Below are positions 53,940 to 64,000 of a stretch of 64,000 nt of DNA, in pieces (positions within the stretch are counted from its first letter, which is position 1; each line of letters opens with the position of its first letter). The stretch is from contig FN649727.1 in the NCBI GenBank assembly GCA_000310025.1, positions 4,933,247 through 4,997,246 on the forward strand, given 5' to 3'. The stretch is from Ectocarpus siliculosus (Eukaryota > Sar > Phaeophyceae > Ectocarpales > Ectocarpaceae). Under the pieces are notes generated by a model that did no database searches, was not told the DNA's origin, and saw nothing but the letters and a program-made list of their open reading frames with translations. A program made the position numbers and the translations under genes.

Positions 53940-55255
53940 AAAAGGCCGCTTTGCGTTTTCTTCAAGCTTAGCAATGACCGGAGTGCTTACCTGGCAGAGG
54001 ATGTGACGGTAGTTGCGTAAGCCCGGCGGTTGAGTGCCGGCATTTTCATAGAGATATTCACCTGTCGTAGTTTTGCGGGTGCATCATCTGGTGCCGGAAT
54101 GTCGTCTGGCGTTTCCACGACACAGAAGTAGTGGTGACGATGACAACTACCTTCCGGTGGCTGTTTCTTTTCTGTTGAACATTCCGTGTTGTCGTGAAAC
54201 TACATAGACTGTTGTAGGCGTGTTGTACTTCTTTGTTTTATGGTCAATGTTTGTGGTGTTGTGGAGGGGAAATGGTAAATGGCCGTGTCATTTTTGACAG
54301 CTCCGGCCCACTCGTGGCAAACACTCATTTTGAGCGAGGTTTGGAGCCTGACTGTTCCTATGTTTCGATGATTGAGCACGGGAGATTGCGAAGCTACGAT
54401 ACGCTTCTAAGATGTAGTGTAGTGCCGGCAGCTGAGCTTATTTCACGCCATTCTCCTTACTCTTGGTTTTCAAAAATGAAATGAACCTGTATTTTGCCTC
54501 TATGCTTCATGGGCCGGCACTCTGGTGGTGGTGTATAATCTAAATTGGGTGTGTGATGCACACCGTTCTAGGGTAAGAAACGCGTGCTGCAGGAATGCTG
54601 CAGAGTTCGGCCTTTTCCCTAAGGTGTACTTCTGCATGCTGCAGCAGTAGGCACCCGCTGACAAGGGTAAGAAACGCGTGCTGCAGAGTTCGGCCTTTTC
54701 CCCAAGGTGTACTTCTGCATGCTGCAGCAGTAGGCACCCGCTGACAAGGGTAAGAAACGCGTGCTGCAGAGTTCGGCCTTTTCCCTATAAGGTGTACTTC
54801 TGCATGCTGCAGCAGTAGGCACCCGCTGACAAGAAACGTCAACAGGCTCAGTTTCTTGCCATCGCTGCCCCCGTCAAGCATGCCATTACTTACCGTAGTT
54901 TACATTGAATTAGTGTAGGGTCCACCGCCGAGGTGTTTGTTTCTGAGCACTCTTCTCGTATTTTTCGTGGAAAATTGAGCCCCTGTTTCTTCACGGCAAA
55001 ATTGAACCATTCTGCGCAATTTTGTCATGTCGTGTTTGGAAATCGACACGAGGCAGGAGAGAAAAACACGGAGAACCAACCTGGGTCGCAGAACTCTTAC
55101 ATGATCAGCCGGTGTGGTAGTAAAAGGCGTTTTTCGCAGAACCCTGAGAACCCGGAAATTCCTCCGCTTCGCCCCAGCTCTCCCCACCAGCTGTAGGTCA
55201 CCTGTCATACGGCCCGCCGCCACGCTGGTCTGACGCCAGTAGGCTACATCTTTAC
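53940..55255. other. intergenic region DPM1 / phosphoesterase
   Basis: Holds the DPM1 3' UTR, a three-unit minisatellite (54571-54832) and the phosphoesterase promoter. No additional gene is seen. Confidence 0.5.
54571..54832. repeat. three-copy minisatellite (~83-bp unit)
   Basis: Three direct copies of a unit starting GGGTAAGAAACGCGTGCTGC and ending CACCCGCTGACAA. The first carries a 10-base internal duplication and the third a 2-base insertion. Each unit holds a CTGCATGCTGCAG-type palindrome. The minus-strand ORF across it is only the repeat read in frame. Confidence 0.9.
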
Positions 55256-58200
55256 ATGGTAGCTGGACGTCGGTTGACAAGAGTGGCCTGGCACGTGGCC
55301 TGGTCGGTGCTACTGAGCTGCTGCTGGTGCTGCCACTGCTTCGCTATCCACACCGCCTCCAGTGCAACATGTTCGCCATGGTTGCAACACGGCAGCAGCA
55401 GCAGCAGCAGCCTGAACGTCGGGATGACGGGGCATGCTCCTCGCAGCAGGCGAGATAGATGGGCCTGCTGCTGCTCCCAGCACGGGTCGAGTGGTAGTGG
55501 TCGTGCTCGAGAAGCGGTGGAAATGGGCGTGGAAGGGGCGCCGGGGACAACGGCGTCTGCACCAGCCGGTGCAGCACTGGTGCTCTCGAGGCCCATCGAC
55601 GAGGTTGTCTTGCCGCCTGGGCGAGGACTGAGGGTGCATAGCTTGTCAGACCTGCACACCGACAGCAAGGACAACCTGGCTTGGTGAGATTTCACTGCGC
55701 TGAACGAATGGCGGTTTCGTGCAGAGTGGCTTGCAGCTGTCTCATTGCACTCACACATACACACACACGGCCCCCACAATATCCTAAGAAGCGGTCATCT
55801 TGCTGCTGCCTGAGGTATACGCTTCGCCCTCCGCCCCTGGCGATCTCGGATGATGAGCAGCGGACTTAAGACCGAGCTTTTGATTGATTTTCTGTGAACC
55901 GTGCCTACACATGTGTGCGCACTTGCTTGCTACTTTTTGTACCAATCAGTTATTGCTGCATGTCTTCAAACCGTTCGTCACATATATGTCCAGACATCCT
56001 GGGACCGTGCCTGCAAGCAGCAGACCTCTTGACAGCAGTTGTGATTCTTCCCTCCAACCGCAGTAGCCTGAACACTGGCTACCTCCACACCCCCAACTGA
56101 CATTGCGGTATCCCCTGCGTAGATTCCCGACAACTCGTTTCGTACGCCCGCCCTTGTTCTACATCCCGGACGCGCGTATGTACGCCAAAGCTGGCGACTT
56201 TCTTGCACTCGCCAGTTCTACAGTTTTGGGGTTTGTGGTTATAAACCAAAGCCAGGTTTCCCACCTCAGGCTACACCACGGCGCTAGGTCTCACAAGGCC
56301 TAACCCACCCCTACACCCTAACCCCAACCCTAACCCACACCCACACCCCAAGCAAGGTTGTTGTGCAATGGGTAGGCCGAAGTCGCTGTACCGAGCTACG
56401 GGAGCGCGCTTCGCGCTCGCCAGCTCTGGCGTACAGGTATACGCCTCGTCCTACATCCCAGAACCACAAAACAGCCCACTCGCCCCCCCCCCCCCCCGCG
56501 TCGTCCACCACCGCCCAAAGGGAAGTGGAGGGGAAAATCTTGGGGGAACTGGAAGGGGGAACGGGAACGGGACCTGGGGGAAGGGCCCCAAGAAGTCCTT
56601 TTCGTTGCCGGGGAAATTTTTTCCTCCCCCCAAAGAACCCCCCAAAATCTGGAGTGGCCCCTGGAGCGGGACCAAGAAGGGAGTGGAATCTCTCCACGGG
56701 GGGAGGGAAGGGGCCGGTACTGGTGTAACGGAATCAGCGCGCGCTGTTTGTAAAAGGACACTCCTGGGGTGGGGAAACCCTGGTTCCAGCACGAATGGCG
56801 CGAAAAAAATTGTGGGCGCTTATGGGTTCCGGAGGGCATCCACAGTAACGAAAAAAAAAAAAAAGGCCGGCAAGGGGGGGGGAAGGGGCAGGGGGGAAAC
56901 CATGGGGTCCAAACTTTCTGAAACGTGGGTATTTGCCGCTTCTTTCCTGGGTGGCAACCCATAACACCCACACCACTCCTGGTATGGGGTGGAAACCAAA
57001 AAACTGGTGTGGGGTNNNNNNNNNNNNNNNNNNNNNNNNNNNNNNNNNNNNNNNNNNNNNNNNNNNNNNNNNNNNNNNNNNNNNNNNNNNNNNNNNNNNN
57101 NNNNNNNNNNNNNNNGCGCGCTTCGCCCTCCCCAGTTTTGGCGTACAGGTTTACCCCTTTTCCTACATCCCAAAACCACAAAACCCCCCCCTCCCCCCCC
57201 CCCCCCCCCGCGTCGTCCACCACCGCCGAATGCGACGTGCAGGGTAAAGTCTTGGGCGAGCTGGAAGGGGGACGGGGACGGGGACCTGGGCGAGGGCCAC
57301 GAGGATGTCCTTATCGTTGCCGGCGACATTTCTTCCTCCCTCGAACGATCCGCCGAGACTCTGGAGTGCCTCATGGAGCGGTACGATGAGGTGAGTGTAG
57401 TCTCTCAGCGGGGCGAGGGATGGGCCTGCTACTGCTGTAGCGGAGTCAGCGCGCGCTGTTTGTAGAGGGACACTCGTGTGTTGGTGAACCACTGCTTCGA
57501 GCACGATTGCAGCGAAAGACATTGTGCGCGCTTATGGTTTCGGGAGGGCATCGACAGTAGCGAAAAGAAAGAGAAGGTCGGGCAGGGGGGGGGAGGGGCA
57601 GGGGGGGAAGCAATGGCGTCGATACTTCATGAAACGTGCGTATTTGCAGCTTCTTCCGTGTGTGCAAGCCTATAGCACCAACACAACTCGTGCTATGGGC
57701 TGGAAACGAAGAACCTGCTGTGGGCTAGGTATACCAGCAGTTGTACCTGGAACACAGGACAGCTGAAGCGTGCAAACCAGGAGAAACTCTTGAAACACTT
57801 GTCCGCAGTATATTCACGATGATTGTGCCCCTCCAAGGAGCATATCGAAATAACGTGCACAACAAGCAATCGCTACATACAAAATACGGCGGCAGGTGTT
57901 CTTCGTGGTCGGGAACCACGAGATGTGGACCGGTCGCCGCAAGCCGGAGGGGGGGGTCGACTCCGTCGAGAAGCTGGTACAGATGCACGTCTTATGCGAG
58001 GTGGGTTGGAGGGGAATCGGTCCATGTTGCACGTAGTTGTCGACACAAAAGGCTATTCTAGCCACTCGGGCGTGAGAATTGAAAGTGTCGTCGTGCCATA
58101 TATTGGTTGCGCAGACTGCACACATCAGTGTTATTCGTTCTTTGTGTTTCATGCACACACACATAGGGTTATTAGATAGACACGATAAGCGTATTTCAAC

Positions 58201-61200
58201 GCGAGAAGAAAGCATCCACGGCTTTGAGTAAGTCTCTTTCTCACACCGGGAGATACCCCCTCCCCCCGAGGGAGGTCAATGGTCCAATGACTACGGCATG
58301 CGCGGCTATGAATATCGCCCGACCTCGCTTCCTGAACCCATCCATTCCCCCGCGCCTCCCGTCTTGAACAGAGCCTAGGCGTGAGGACCGACCCCGTGAT
58401 TTTCGCAGTGGGGGGAGAAGGAAAGAGCGGGGCGGCAGCGGAGAGGGGGACGACGAGCGAGGAGAGGGGGGGAGCAATGGGGGGGCGGCAGGAGCTCGCG
58501 GTTTTTCCCCTGCTCTCCTGGTACCACGCGTCGTGGGACGATGAGCCCAACCTTCCACCAGGTGCTACTTGTAGTACAACAAATGATGCGCGCCCTCTTG
58601 CTATCGTTAACGGACCTTGAGGAACCCTCAGGAAATTGTATCGATGAGGAACCCTCAGAAAATGCGCTAACTAGCCCTGCGAGCGCTTCTCGTTTCTCGT
58701 TTGCCAATCTTACACTGCAACCTTTGGCCCACACGCACCACTCCTCGTCCCATCCCCTGGCAACATAACTGACGGGTCTTGCTGGTTTCTCGCGCATTCG
58801 TTTAATCTGGCACAATCGTGCAGAGCTTCAGCTACGCCGCGGGGACTTTCTTCGTCGGTGGCGAGACTACTCCTACTGCCACTGGCCGGAGGACCTTTGT
58901 AGTCGCGAGGCAAGCATGTAACACTCTTGCTGCTCCTATTGCTGCTGCTGTTGCTGCTGCTGCTACTTGGAACGAAGCAGCGGTGGTATGTTGTCACGCT
59001 TACTCAGATGATGGTGGTATGGAGTGGAGGGTTTTGCGATATGCTCAATATATTTGGATGCTTGTGCTGCCTGTGTTTCTACAGTAGAGAGCTAGTGTTC
59101 CTTTTTTTTTCCATTTAACTTATCCGCAAGAAGTAAGCTTTACCCGCCCCGCTCCATGCCTGTGCACCTTTGCGATGACAAAGAGTGACGAGGTACCCAG
59201 ACAACGAACCTAACGGTATTAATCAGAGCCTAGGTTCCGATATTTCGTCCGCTGCATTCCGTGTACGCGGGCACCTAATGATACCAGCCATCTCACCTGT
59301 TTTTTCGACACGCTTGCCCATACTCACGGGTTCGTAATCTGCATGTCTTCGGGACCGGCCGTACTCCTTCCCCCTCTCCTCTTTCTGTTGGGCTGGACGC
59401 GAATCGGGACGACACAAACGGCAGGACTTCGTAACGGTTGACCGCGACGCACCGCCGGTGATAGCAGAGTTCTTTGCTCGACAAAACGACGCCTGCATCC
59501 AGGCGTTTCGGGCGAAGAGACCGTTGACACGTAGAGCGGCGGCAGGGGCACCGCCAATCGGCGACGGGGGCGGGGGGGAGGAAGGGGCTGCTGCTGGCGT
59601 TGGGTCTGGGCCGTCGAGATCGATGTCGTCGCCGCCTACTCCGAGGAGTGGCCGTGGGGAGGGAGGGGGGGGCAGCGGTAGCAGCGGTGGCGGTGATACT
59701 ACGAAGATTATCAGCTTTTCGCACTTCGTGCCCCGGCAGGAGCTCTGCCCGGAGAAGCGGCTCCTGTGGGAGCCGCAGTTGACGAAGGTGAGGTCGGTTT
59801 ACCGCTTTCTGTTTGTTGTGTTGTTTGAATGTCCCGGGCGGTTTAGGGGGGGGGGGGGGCGACGCAAGGGTCGTCGAAGTGGTTGGATGTGCTCGTTTTT
59901 TGGATATTGGTGTCTTGAACGTAATATTAATAGTAGTTCTCTTCGTGGAGCCGTCAACCGAACAAGTAGGACTCAATTATTTGTATCTGAAGCTACGCGT
60001 AGCTATCGATGCCGTCCCTTGCGGAATCCGTGCACCCCGAGCGTCTTCTGCCAGTATTTTTGTTCTTGTGCTTGGAAACTCCGCTACGCACTCGGTGCTG
60101 GCTCGCACGTGTAGATCGTTTTTTGGTGCCCAAAGGTCGGGGCAGCGCAAGACCGTGATTTAATTTTCCACCGCCGTGTGGAGCATGCTGTCAAGAGGCG
60201 GCGCAACCCCCAACGCATGGCCTCGCTTATCCTTAGTCGGAGGCGTTGTGACCTGTTCGGAACCGATGCTATTAACGAAAACGCCTCCAACAGGTGATCG
60301 GGTCAGCCCCGCTCGAGCGGCAGATACGCGAGCTGGGGTCAGACGTGCACATCTTTGGGCACACTCACATCCCCATCGACATGACGTCGGAAGGGGTACG
60401 ATACGTTCAATGGCCTCTTGGTGAGTGATAACTTGTTGTTGTTCTTGATGGTGGTGTTGCTATTGTTGTTGTTGCTGCTGCTGCTGCTGCTGCTGTTGGT
60501 GGTGGTGCTGTTGTTACAGCTAAAACGTATCAATCACGGGCGCCCGAACACGGACAGGGCAGGGAAGAGGGATTTAATGGGTAGCTGGACGGTGAATAAT
60601 AGGTTTGCTTGCACTGCTTGCAGATCATGACACCAACGACGTCAGGCTCCAATGATCCCATGGCTAATCCTCCATCGTCTCCCTTGCGTCTGTCGCACTT
60701 TGTCGCAGCGACACCACTATCCACCGCCATCCATAATCTCACCCTTCTATGCGTTTTGCGCGCGCCGTTTTCATCATCACCTGTATTGTTGTCATCATCT
60801 CCTTGAACAAGCCACCTGAAAGAAAAGTTTTGGTGGTCTTTTTGCTCGCCCCTGCCCCGACCCAAACCCCGACCGTCGCAGGCACCCTTCGGGAGCAGTC
60901 GTACCGGACGAACGACATGCGGGAGAAGGGACCCCTCCTGGTTTACTCTCACGACGGCAGCGAGGGGGGACTCAGGCCGCCCGTGCACACCTGGTGGGGG
61001 GAGTTCTACAAGGCCTACCCGCGTGACCCACACGACGTGAGGAATCGGGCGTTTTCTCGTGTACCGTTACATGTTGTGTGTTCCTGTCGTGGGCGTGGGT
61101 GGTGTCGGTGTTGACCCATGTGGCGTAGGTCGAGCGTTCCCGCCCGGTCTGTGAGCGTGTGCGTCAGAAGGAAAAATAAGCTGTCCGGTAGCACAACGAC

Positions 61201-61566
61201 GCGGAAGACCTTGGTGTCCTGGGGGTCGGTGTTTCCGGCCGGCCGAATCAAGGGTCTGCGATGTTCCCGTTGGTAGCGTTCCACGCGCCGGGTCCTGGCG
61301 GAGTCAATCCCTTTGCTTGTCACCAAAATCGAGTGGCCATGGAACGTGTTTCTGTCTTGGTCGAGGGCGGCCGCGGGATACTGCTGTGGAGGCGCTGGGC
61401 GCAGACGTCAGGACTTGTGTCCAATGGGAGGGTTGACAATGGCACATACACACATATACACACACACATGCACACCTCCGCGAGCGCGCTTACCCCCGCT
61501 TTACCTCCGTACCCGCTCCCTCGGTATCAGCGGAAGTACACTGCAGGGGACGTACACGTTGAGAGG

Positions 61567-61634
<68 letters not shown>

Positions 61635-61888
61635 TTGAACGTCGAAAGCGGGCTATTACAGCAACGACAGCGAATGATGCCCAGATCTCGGCTTTACGAC
61701 TGTTGGGTGCCTGTGGTGTATTCGCTGAGACTAAGCTAAGCGAAGTAAAGCGACTCGCGCCCGCCCCCCACCCACCCTCCCCGTCCCCTTCTCTGGCTTC
61801 GCAGACCGAGATACCGGAGAACACCTACGAGTACATGAGGCAAAGAATAGCGGACGGGCGGGGGCAGGCCAAAGCATCGCCTTCCTAA
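55256..61888 (+). CDS. calcineurin-like metallophosphoesterase
   Basis: A metal-dependent phosphoesterase; the substrate cannot be told. Exons: 55256-55683, 57243-57390, 57896-58000, 58372-58561, 58824-58909, 59425-59787, 60294-60420, 60882-61036, 61805-61888; phases agree (561 aa). Metal-site motifs in order: SDLHTD (D132, H134), VAGDIS (D171), VGNHEMW (N199, H200), and FGHTHIP (H463, H465). Between them lie LLSWYHASWDD, DYSYCHWPED and ISFSHFVPRQELCPEKR, as in the fungal/algal/plant phosphoesterase branch with an SFSHF motif. The N-terminus has a hydrophobic signal-like segment (~11-30) ending CHCFA, then a Ser/Arg-rich stretch before the domain at ~125, perhaps a plastid bipartite leader. 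Residues ~300-380 are Gly/Ser-rich insertion. The intron after 58909 has a GC donor (GAG then GCAAGC). Intron 1 carries a gap and a ghost copy of exon 2. Confidence 0.9.
56304..56350. repeat. short telomere-like CCCTAA tract
   Basis: Consecutive CCCTAAC/CCCAACCCTAACCC variants, the C-strand of TTAGGG-type telomere repeat, about 45 bp long. It sits in intron 1 of the phosphoesterase just before the low-quality duplicated region. Confidence 0.5.
56390..57727. other. second false duplication around a 100-N gap (assembly artefact)
   Basis: 56396-57015 and 57116-57727 are the same sequence at an offset of about 720 bases. The left copy is clean at its start and becomes a homopolymer-rich miscall; the right copy is noisy for its first ~110 bases and then clean. 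The gap 57016-57115 is exactly 100 N. The clean right copy holds the real exon 2 of the phosphoesterase (57243-57390); the segment at about 56524-56670 is its corrupted ghost. Confidence 0.88.
58212..58320 (+). repeat. dispersed LINE-tail repeat, copy 4
   Basis: Contains GGTCAATGGTCCAATGACTACGGCATGC, then GGCTATGAATATCGCCC. The core matches copies 2, 3 and 5 and the LINE edge at position 1. It is intronic in the phosphoesterase. Confidence 0.5.
60436..60518 (+). repeat. (TTG/CTG)n microsatellite
   Basis: TTG and CTG triplet runs immediately after the donor of phosphoesterase exon 7, in the intron. A similar TGC run lies at 58927-58970 just after exon 5. Confidence 0.75.
61561..61632 (+). repeat. 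(GA)n microsatellite in phosphoesterase intron 8
   Basis: About 70 bases of nearly pure GA dinucleotide. The ORFs across it are artefacts of the repeat. Confidence 0.9.
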
Positions 61889-64000
61889 AGTCGGGACCGA
61901 AAGCGAAGCCCTCTGGGGCACGGTATCGTCCGGAACGTTAAAGTGTTGGGAGTAGCTGTCAAGAGTGTGATGGGTGCAGGTAGGAAGGAGTGTAAGTGCA
62001 AAGTAACGATCGGATTCTGTGTCATACTGAATTGTACTAGAGAGACGCAACACATGAACGGCAGCACCGGGTCGAGACTCCGTGCGAACCGTGCAGTGAA
62101 GGAGTGGAGTGGGAGTTGGCTTGACGCCCTCACCAGGCTTGGGCTTTTGAGACGAGCTGTAAGGCCTTGTTTTCTTTTTCTACATCAAGAGGAGCGATTT
62201 GCAAATATAGCATCGGCCACGCGGTTATATAGACATGTGCGGAGCAAGTATTGATCGATTTTGTCTAGAAATCTAGATGGGACACGGTTCGCGCTTCCTG
62301 TGCTGCTGTCTCGCAGCCTCTATCAATGGGACGGATGGAACAAAAAAACAATAAGAAAGTTAAGACATGCGCAACCACAGCAGCGAACGACAGCACAACA
62401 ATTTCATCTTGGGGCGGGGGTGGGGTTTAGTGTTTTGTTCGAAAATCAAACCGCGGACAACCATTCGATTTCGACCGTTGTCCTTACATCTTGACGCTAT
62501 TGTAGCGAGTCGTTCAGACATACAATGGGGCTCGGCTGCCGGGGGAGAGGGGGAAGCGTGCGAAGGAAAGACGGGGGGGGGGGGTAGACAAAGAGACAGA
62601 CGCACAGAGCAGGAGGAGGTTTGTGACCGACCGAAAGTATTTTGTGCTTGCGCGAGGAAGCATTGTCGTACTCGGCCACGCTCGTTCGCGTCGACATTCC
62701 TCGAAGCGTGTCTCGAGACGTTCATGGCTTACATAGCGTGAATAACGAGTGTGGATGCGTACAATCCCACCCTTCTACAGCGGTCGGTCAAGGCAAGGAA
62801 AGGGCGAGGGACCAGCGTTCGCGCGCGTGCGAAACATTGACGTAAATGTGGGGCGGGAGTGGCGCCGATTCATTTACGCATACTAGGATCACACGAGAGT
62901 CCACGTCTTGCTCTGGAAGTAGCACCTCGCCAGCTTTTAACCGGAGGCATGCGTGCTAAACATGTGTTTTCATGCGTGTGTGGGACGCGAAGGGTTGTAC
63001 TTTCCTGCAGCATCTGGCAGCTAGTTACAACATCGCGTGTTTTTGGCAACAAGCGTGCGTCAAGGGGGGCAGCTAATGTCATCCTATTTGTACGCAGCCG
63101 GCCAGCATGCGCATGCATGTCCCTCTGCGCGCGCGACTGAAGAGGATGGCGCTGCAGTCCCGTCTGAAAGGCACATTCTCTCATTTTGTTTTCATCAACC
63201 GGCTAGCGCCGTTGACGCAGATAGACGAAATGACACACACGGCAAAACACGCTTTGTAAACGTATTCTTCCACTCAACACAAGAAGACAGGTCGTGACAC
63301 TTCCGCTACACCCACACTACCGGCGGGGAGAGGTGACCAAGACCAAGCAAACCGACGACGAGGCGATTGCGTCCATATGCATACTCCGTACTTTGCATCT
63401 TTTCCTCGGAACAGTCCTCCTGTCACTTGCTAGCACATACACTCGAAGTATACACGTAATAGACAACAAAAAAAAAGAGCTCTCTATCATACTTAGCTCG
63501 TATGTACTCGTGTCGTATACCCTTTCAAACCGCCTTCGGCCAGTTTCTGGTTCATCTTTGTGAAAAAGGCCGGTGAAACACCGGCATTTCGCTTCATCCC
63601 GGCGTGTTGTAGGGATGAAAGGTCAATGGTCTAACAACCACGGCATGCATTTACATTACCGCACCCCCCCGCGCGCCTAAGGGGGATGAAGTAGCATTCC
63701 AATCTACGGAGCACGTTTGATTCTCCATCCATCCACATACAATACCTACGAAATTTACCACCAAATCAAAACTAGGGGCCGTGTTCGAAGCGATATCTAA
63801 GCGTGGTATGCACACATGCTTTATCTACGGCACACTATCCTTTGAATCTCACCAACCGGAACAACAACGGAACAACAAATTACCAGATCGACCCGCTATT
63901 AGATCACCAACAAGCCTCGACGGAACTGAAGGCAGACCTGCCGCAACGGTTGCAGCATGGAAGAGAGTGGGCTAGAGGCCCTTTCCTCGAGGCTCTTTCC
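61889..64000. other. 3' flank with no gene seen
   Basis: I see no coding sequence with splice-consistent exons on either strand. It contains the phosphoesterase 3' UTR, a G run near 62573-62584 and the dispersed LINE-tail repeat copy 5. Confidence 0.45.
63552..63672 (+). repeat. dispersed LINE-tail repeat, copy 5
   Basis: Starts near a perfect short hairpin (GCCGGTGAAACACCGGC), continues CATCCCGGCGTGTTGTAGGG, then GGTCAATGGTCTAACAACCACG, GCATGC, a spacer and a C run. It aligns with copy 3 over about 90 bases. It lies between genes. Confidence 0.5.

Noticed and set aside
59293-59976. 227-codon minus-strand ORF
   Set aside because: Antisense to phosphoesterase exon 6, which joins in phase on both sides on the plus strand.

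Overview
Organism: this is nuclear DNA of an intron-rich eukaryote, most likely a brown alga (Ectocarpus-like stramenopile). The reasons are many introns of a few hundred bases per gene, GC-rich coding sequence full of Gly/Ser/Gln/Ala tracts, long simple repeats, and neighbouring genes that mostly alternate between strands. The species is inference; the gene structures were read from the sequence by matching splice sites and reading phase by eye.

Layout. 1-468: 3' end of a LINE (minus). 572-3795: unknown coiled-coil, low-complexity protein (minus, about 5 exons). 4303-7993: organellar elongation factor Ts, TSFM (plus, 7 exons). 8885-24581: one very large gene (minus, 23 exons, 2421 codons by my model) joining N-terminal armadillo repeats to an M14 cytosolic carboxypeptidase of the Nna1/CCP1/AGTPBP1 type, with a long disordered C-terminal tail. 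25979-35818: ankyrin-repeat plus multi-fibronectin-III protein (plus, 16 exons, 1327 codons). 36573-42599: young Ty3/gypsy-type LTR retrotransposon (minus) with identical 326-bp LTRs, a CGAT target duplication and an internal nine-unit tandem array. 43628-50577: RUS (root UV-B sensitive, DUF647) family protein (minus, about 12 exons). 51109-53939: dolichol-phosphate mannosyltransferase catalytic subunit, DPM1 (plus, 6 exons, 253 aa). 55256-61888: calcineurin-like metallophosphoesterase with an N-terminal signal-like segment (plus, 9 exons, 561 aa). 61889-64000: no gene seen.

How they relate: these are unlinked housekeeping and cytoskeletal genes, not a pathway cluster. TSFM serves organelle translation, CCP1 trims polyglutamate from tubulin, DPM1 makes dolichol-P-mannose for the ER. 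RUS and DPM1 are divergent with 531 bp between start codons and may share a promoter region; TSFM/CCP1 and ANK-FN3/RUS are convergent, and the LTR element sits in the second of these convergent spaces.

Assembly quality: there are three N gaps. Two of them (46159-46258 and 57016-57115) are bounded by low-quality duplicate copies of the same genomic sequence, creating ghost copies of RUS and phosphoesterase exons that are almost certainly artefacts. Three introns use GC-AG instead of GT-AG sites. A short dispersed element matching the 3' tail of the LINE occurs about five times. I found no clear evidence of an entirely new biological system; the best novelty candidates are the ARM-carboxypeptidase with its disordered insertions, the ANK-FN3 protein, and the unknown coiled-coil gene.
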